A stretch of DNA of 64,000 nucleotides from positions 1-64,000 of the forward strand of contig NZ_JBGCCH010000020.1 in the NCBI RefSeq assembly GCF_041261205.1, read 5' to 3'. The notes beneath the pieces are model-generated. The model was not told the DNA's origin and ran no database searches. It was given only the letters and a program-made list of their open reading frames with translations. The first letter of the stretch is position 1. Each line of letters opens with the position of its first letter. The stretch comes from Catenulispora sp. MAP5-51. GTDB lineage: Bacteria; Actinomycetota; Actinomycetes; Streptomycetales; Catenulisporaceae. The translations under genes were made by a program, and so were the position numbers. Of this stretch, positions 61,678-64,000 are shown in pieces.

Positions 61678-62224
61678 CTCGGAGTCGAGCACCCGCCGCA
61701 TGGCACTCACCGGCGACACGCTCTCGGTCTAGGGCGGCTACGCGGTCTCATCCGGGTCAGCCTCTTTGAGTAGGCGGTCATGCTGGCTGTTGCCCGATAG
61801 CTCCGAACGGGTTCACGGCCGGCCTCGGAAGCCTATTCGGGACTTCCTAGAGATAGGCCGGTCAGGCCGTCCCGTGGCTCGCGTTTCAGAGCTAGACCAG
61901 GTCGGTGGCATACAGCACCGAAGCGGGAACCAGATTCAACACCGGAGAACTGGCGACACTTCGATACGCGACACCACCAGTCATAACTCTGCGTGTCCGG
62001 AAAACGGCCTCGCCGAGCGGTCTGGGCGCCAGAGTCCGGCCGAATGTCCGTGTCCCTCGGCCCGATGTCCATGTCCGGACCGGAGGCGATGTCCATGTCC
62101 GCTCGCCTCCGGATGTCCATGTCCATGTGGACATCCATGGACGGGACATCGGGGCAGGTGTCCGTGTGCCGCCTATTGGCCTATGTCCGCGTTTCCGCGA
62201 TGTCGGGTCCTCGTTGGCAGAACT
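61678..62224. other. Gene-free stretch with repeat array
   Basis: It lies between the sigma gene and the hypothetical gene at 62225. No coding sequence is supported; frames here are translations of the repeat array (Met-Asp or Asp-Val-His repeats). It should hold the sigma promoter near 61700-61800. Confidence 0.4.
62044..62149 (+). repeat. ATGTCC hexamer array with 24-nt period
   Basis: Paired hexamers: ATGTCCGTGTCC at 62044, then ATGTCCATGTCC at 62065, 62089 and 62113 (steps of 21, 24 and 24 nt). Two inverted copies GGACAT follow at 62129 and 62144. A further single ATGTCC is at 62183. The pairing and spacing are those of a multi-site binding array or iteron set. Confidence 0.65.
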
Positions 62225-62680
62225 ATGACCGAACCACGTGCTGATCAGCGTTTTCCATCCATCGAGGAGGAACGCGCTTTGCTGCTGCGCGCAGCGGCGG
62301 CCTGTGCCGCGACGCTGGAGAACCTGTCCCGACTCTTCGACCAGGAACGTCGGTGGGAAGATGCCCCGACACCGGAGGATGGATCCGGCGTCGTCCCGCG
62401 TCCTCGCGCGCAGCGCCGTCGGGCAGGCACGGCCGGCCCGGCCCTGGACATCAGAACTGCGACGGATCCGCGACACGGTGCCTCGCTCAAGGCCCGGTTC
62501 TTCGCTGCCGCGGACCGGGAGACCGAAGGCAATCCGGATCATCCCCTACTCAGCGCCGACTCTTTAGTGCGCAACCAGGCTGCTGCTGCCGTTTTGGCAG
62601 CGATTGGCCATGCCGCCACTCAAGCACAGACCGCGCGTAAGTACTCGCGAGAATTCAGAAGGACCAGAGCCCTGAGGTAG
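62225..62680 (+). CDS. Hypothetical protein, 151 aa
   Basis: Soluble, Arg/Ala-rich protein. It starts MTEPRADQRFPSIEEERALLLRAAAACAATLENLSRLFDQER, a helical N-terminus, then a charged low-complexity middle and a second helical part (LIRNQ-like, LVRNQAAAAVLAAIGHAATQ). No family recognised. It ends inside the overlapping 3' end of the convergent cell-wall-binding gene, so the true stop of one of them may be displaced. It follows the hexamer array, which may regulate it. Confidence 0.5.
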   Translation: MTEPRADQRFPSIEEERALLLRAAAACAATLENLSRLFDQERRWEDAPTPEDGSGVVPRPRAQRRRAGTAGPALDIRTATDPRHGASLKARFFAAADRETEGNPDHPLLSADSLVRNQAAAAVLAAIGHAATQAQTARKYSREFRRTRALR

Positions 62681-63500
62681 GGCGGCCTCGTCCCGCCGGT
62701 CGACGACTGAGTGACCCCGATCGCCTGGGTCTGGAAGTCGCGCAGGGTCTGGATTTGCGGGATGTCGGCCAGGGCGGTGTCGATGGACTGCTGGACGCTC
62801 GGGGTGAGCGCCTCGGGGCCGCCGAAGATCGTGGTCGTGCTGAGGTTCGGCATTTCGAGCAGGGTGCGGGCCGTGGGCAGCGACAGCTTCGCGCCGTCGG
62901 TCATCAGCAGTGCGCCCTTGGGGTGGGCCGCGTAGACGCCGGCGACCAGGGGGTCGGCGAAGTCGGCCCCGGTGGCGACCACGGTGCTCTTGGCGTTCTT
63001 GAGCTCCGACTGGTCGCGACGGCCTCGGCGGTGGCGTACCGGTCGGCGTCGCCGATCCGGTCCACCGGGTGGCCCAGGGCCTTGAGCTGCGCTTCGACCT
63101 GCGGGCTGACGGTGTCGGCGCCGCCGAGGATCGTGATGGTCTTGGCGGTGTCCGAGCCGAGGGCCCGCTGGATCTCCGCGGCCACGCCGGGGGTCAGGGA
63201 ACTGCCATCGGTGAGCAGCAGCGCCGCCTGCTTGGCGGTGGCCAGCGGAGTGCCGGCCAGGGCGTCCACGTACAGGTCGCCGCGGGCGATGACGACGCCG
63301 TGGGCCGATCCCGCGGCCGGGAAGTCCTCGACCGAAGCCTGGCTCGTGGTCGCGTAGCGGTCGGCGCCGCTGATGCGCACGGACTTCGCGGTGTCCGCGC
63401 TGCCGTTGTCGGCGGCCAGCGCCGGGGACGCGGTGACGGCGCCGGCCGCCACGGCGGTGGCGACGAGAGCGGCGACCGTCATGGGACGAGTCTTGATCAT
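62620..63500 (-). pseudogene. Cell-wall-binding repeat 2 protein, frameshifted
   Basis: The 5' part starts MIKTRPMTVAALVATAVAAGAVTASPALA (signal peptide ~30 aa). Two CW_binding_2 (PF04122-like) repeats follow: SVRISGADRYATTSQASV and GDLYVDALAGTPLATAKQAALLLTDGSSL, then DRIGDADRYATAEAVAT. At about 63010 the frame changes; the continuing homologous frame reads LKNAKSTVVATGADFADPLVAGVYAAHPKGALLMTDGA and TIFGGPEALTPSVQQ. One base must be added (or two removed) to join them. The tail after the last repeat is unlike the family. A GGGGG ribosome binding site precedes the start. A secreted, wall-anchored protein when intact. Confidence 0.8.
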
Positions 63501-64000
63501 TGTGGTGGTACCCCCGCTGATGATGGATGAGCTCGATAGGGAGCCGCATCTCATCGCAAAGATGAGAAAAGAGTGGAATCGGCAACGGGGGTGGATGGCG
63601 TCGCTACCGACCGGAGCGTCAGGAAAGGGACTTATGGGGCGCGACTATCGCCTCGTCCTACCGGTATCCGACGCTGGAAGCGAAGGTACTGACGCGTAGC
63701 GTCGATGAGACCCACGCCACCATCGAACGCTCTGGCGATGTCGGTCGGGGCCCTGTCATGATCGCGTCACCATGGCTATGTCAGGCATTGGCCGAGCTTG
63801 AGGCGGACGGCTTCGACCACGGCTGAGCGCATATGAGGTTTCTGGCTCCTCCACGAGCGGTGTCCAAGTTGAGCGAGTGGGGACTCGTATTCGCTGGATG
63901 CTTGAAGGGCCAGAGAGGCGGGGCCGTCGGTTTCGGCGGCCCCGTACTTGTTGGACACCGTGGCTGATCATGGAACGTGAGAATTGTTCAGCTCGCCTCT
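63501..64000. other. Right-edge region with possible transposase remnant
   Basis: No complete gene. A minus-strand frame (63776-63958) ends SAVVEAVRLKLGQCLT and could be the C-terminus of a transposase, which I could not confirm. The window ends within this region. Confidence 0.35.
63920..63943. terminator. GC-rich hairpin near the right edge
   Basis: GGGGCCG (63920-63926) and CGGCCCC (63937-63943) form a 7-bp stem with a 10-nt loop. It may end a transcript entering from either side. Confidence 0.4.

Noticed and set aside
61833-62138. Met-Asp-repeat protein on the minus strand
   Set aside because: It is the translation of the ATGTCC array; no ribosome binding site and no plausible fold.
62620-62680. 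A new gene overlap between the hypothetical and cell-wall protein genes
   Set aside because: Both 3' ends look displaced; overlap is best explained by the damaged cell-wall gene running on.
1-64000. CRISPR arrays, rRNA genes, replication origin
   Set aside because: No regularly spaced long repeats, no rRNA signature and no DnaA-box cluster were seen.

Overview
This 64 kb window is GC-rich, uses GTG and TTG starts freely, and carries lineage markers such as a WhiB protein, DUF5999, DUF3710, a CU044_5270-family protein and several very large LuxR-type ATPases. All of this points to the chromosome of a filamentous actinomycete (Streptomyces, Catenulispora or a relative). I could not fix the genus. 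There is no rRNA, no CRISPR array, no replication origin and no complete tRNA gene. Most of the content is accessory: regulators, hydrolases, transporters, and an unusually large number of truncated or frameshifted genes.

Layout. 0-8 kb: a decayed integrative element. An ISAs1-family insertion sequence sits between two tyrosine recombinase genes that have each lost their 5' end at the IS boundary. It is followed by a T7SS-type secreted protein with a tightly coupled DUF3710-like partner, and by a tRNA-Arg 3' remnant that looks like an attachment scar. 8-12 kb: MaoC hydratase, MFS exporter, pirin and GNAT. 12-17 kb: an AraC regulator and a sugar ABC importer (binding protein and two permeases, no ATPase). 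16-32 kb: three large LuxR-type ATPase regulators (LALs), two coupled AraC regulators and five alpha/beta hydrolases, with WhiB and an internally deleted Dps. 32-45 kb: a pyruvate-oxidase fragment, MFS, a secreted metalloprotease-like protein, an XRE regulator, a hydrolase, a frameshifted VOC gene, FUSC, SDR and enoyl-CoA hydratase. 45-47 kb: a zone of gene wreckage (PucR, DapA and LysR remnants). 47-56 kb: an M6 metalloprotease, a TrkA-type K+ channel protein, an intact livKHMGF branched-chain amino-acid transporter operon with a good promoter, a GGDEF protein and DUF5999. 56-64 kb: a fourth LAL regulator, a BNR-repeat protein truncated into an integrase fragment, an ECF sigma factor/CU044_5270 pair, a hexamer repeat array and a frameshifted cell-wall-binding-repeat protein.

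How the genes work together. The clearest functional units are the liv operon, the sugar importer, the sigma/CU044_5270 pair (1-nt overlap), the pirin-GNAT pair and the T7SS-effector/DUF3710 pair. The regulator-hydrolase block repeats one theme: a stress- or ligand-sensing regulator next to a small alpha/beta hydrolase. Several members have altered catalytic residues: Asp or Cys in place of the nucleophile Ser, a Walker-A Lys to Arg change, and an SDR without YxxxK.

Most promising for novelty: (1) the T7SS effector/DUF3710 cassette; (2) a two-hairpin element present twice, 37.7 kb apart, whose stems differ by compensatory base changes; (3) the 24-nt-period ATGTCC array near 62.1 kb; and (4) double-truncation junctions at 1.8-3.15 kb and 46.85 kb, where two divergently transcribed genes have both lost their 5' ends.
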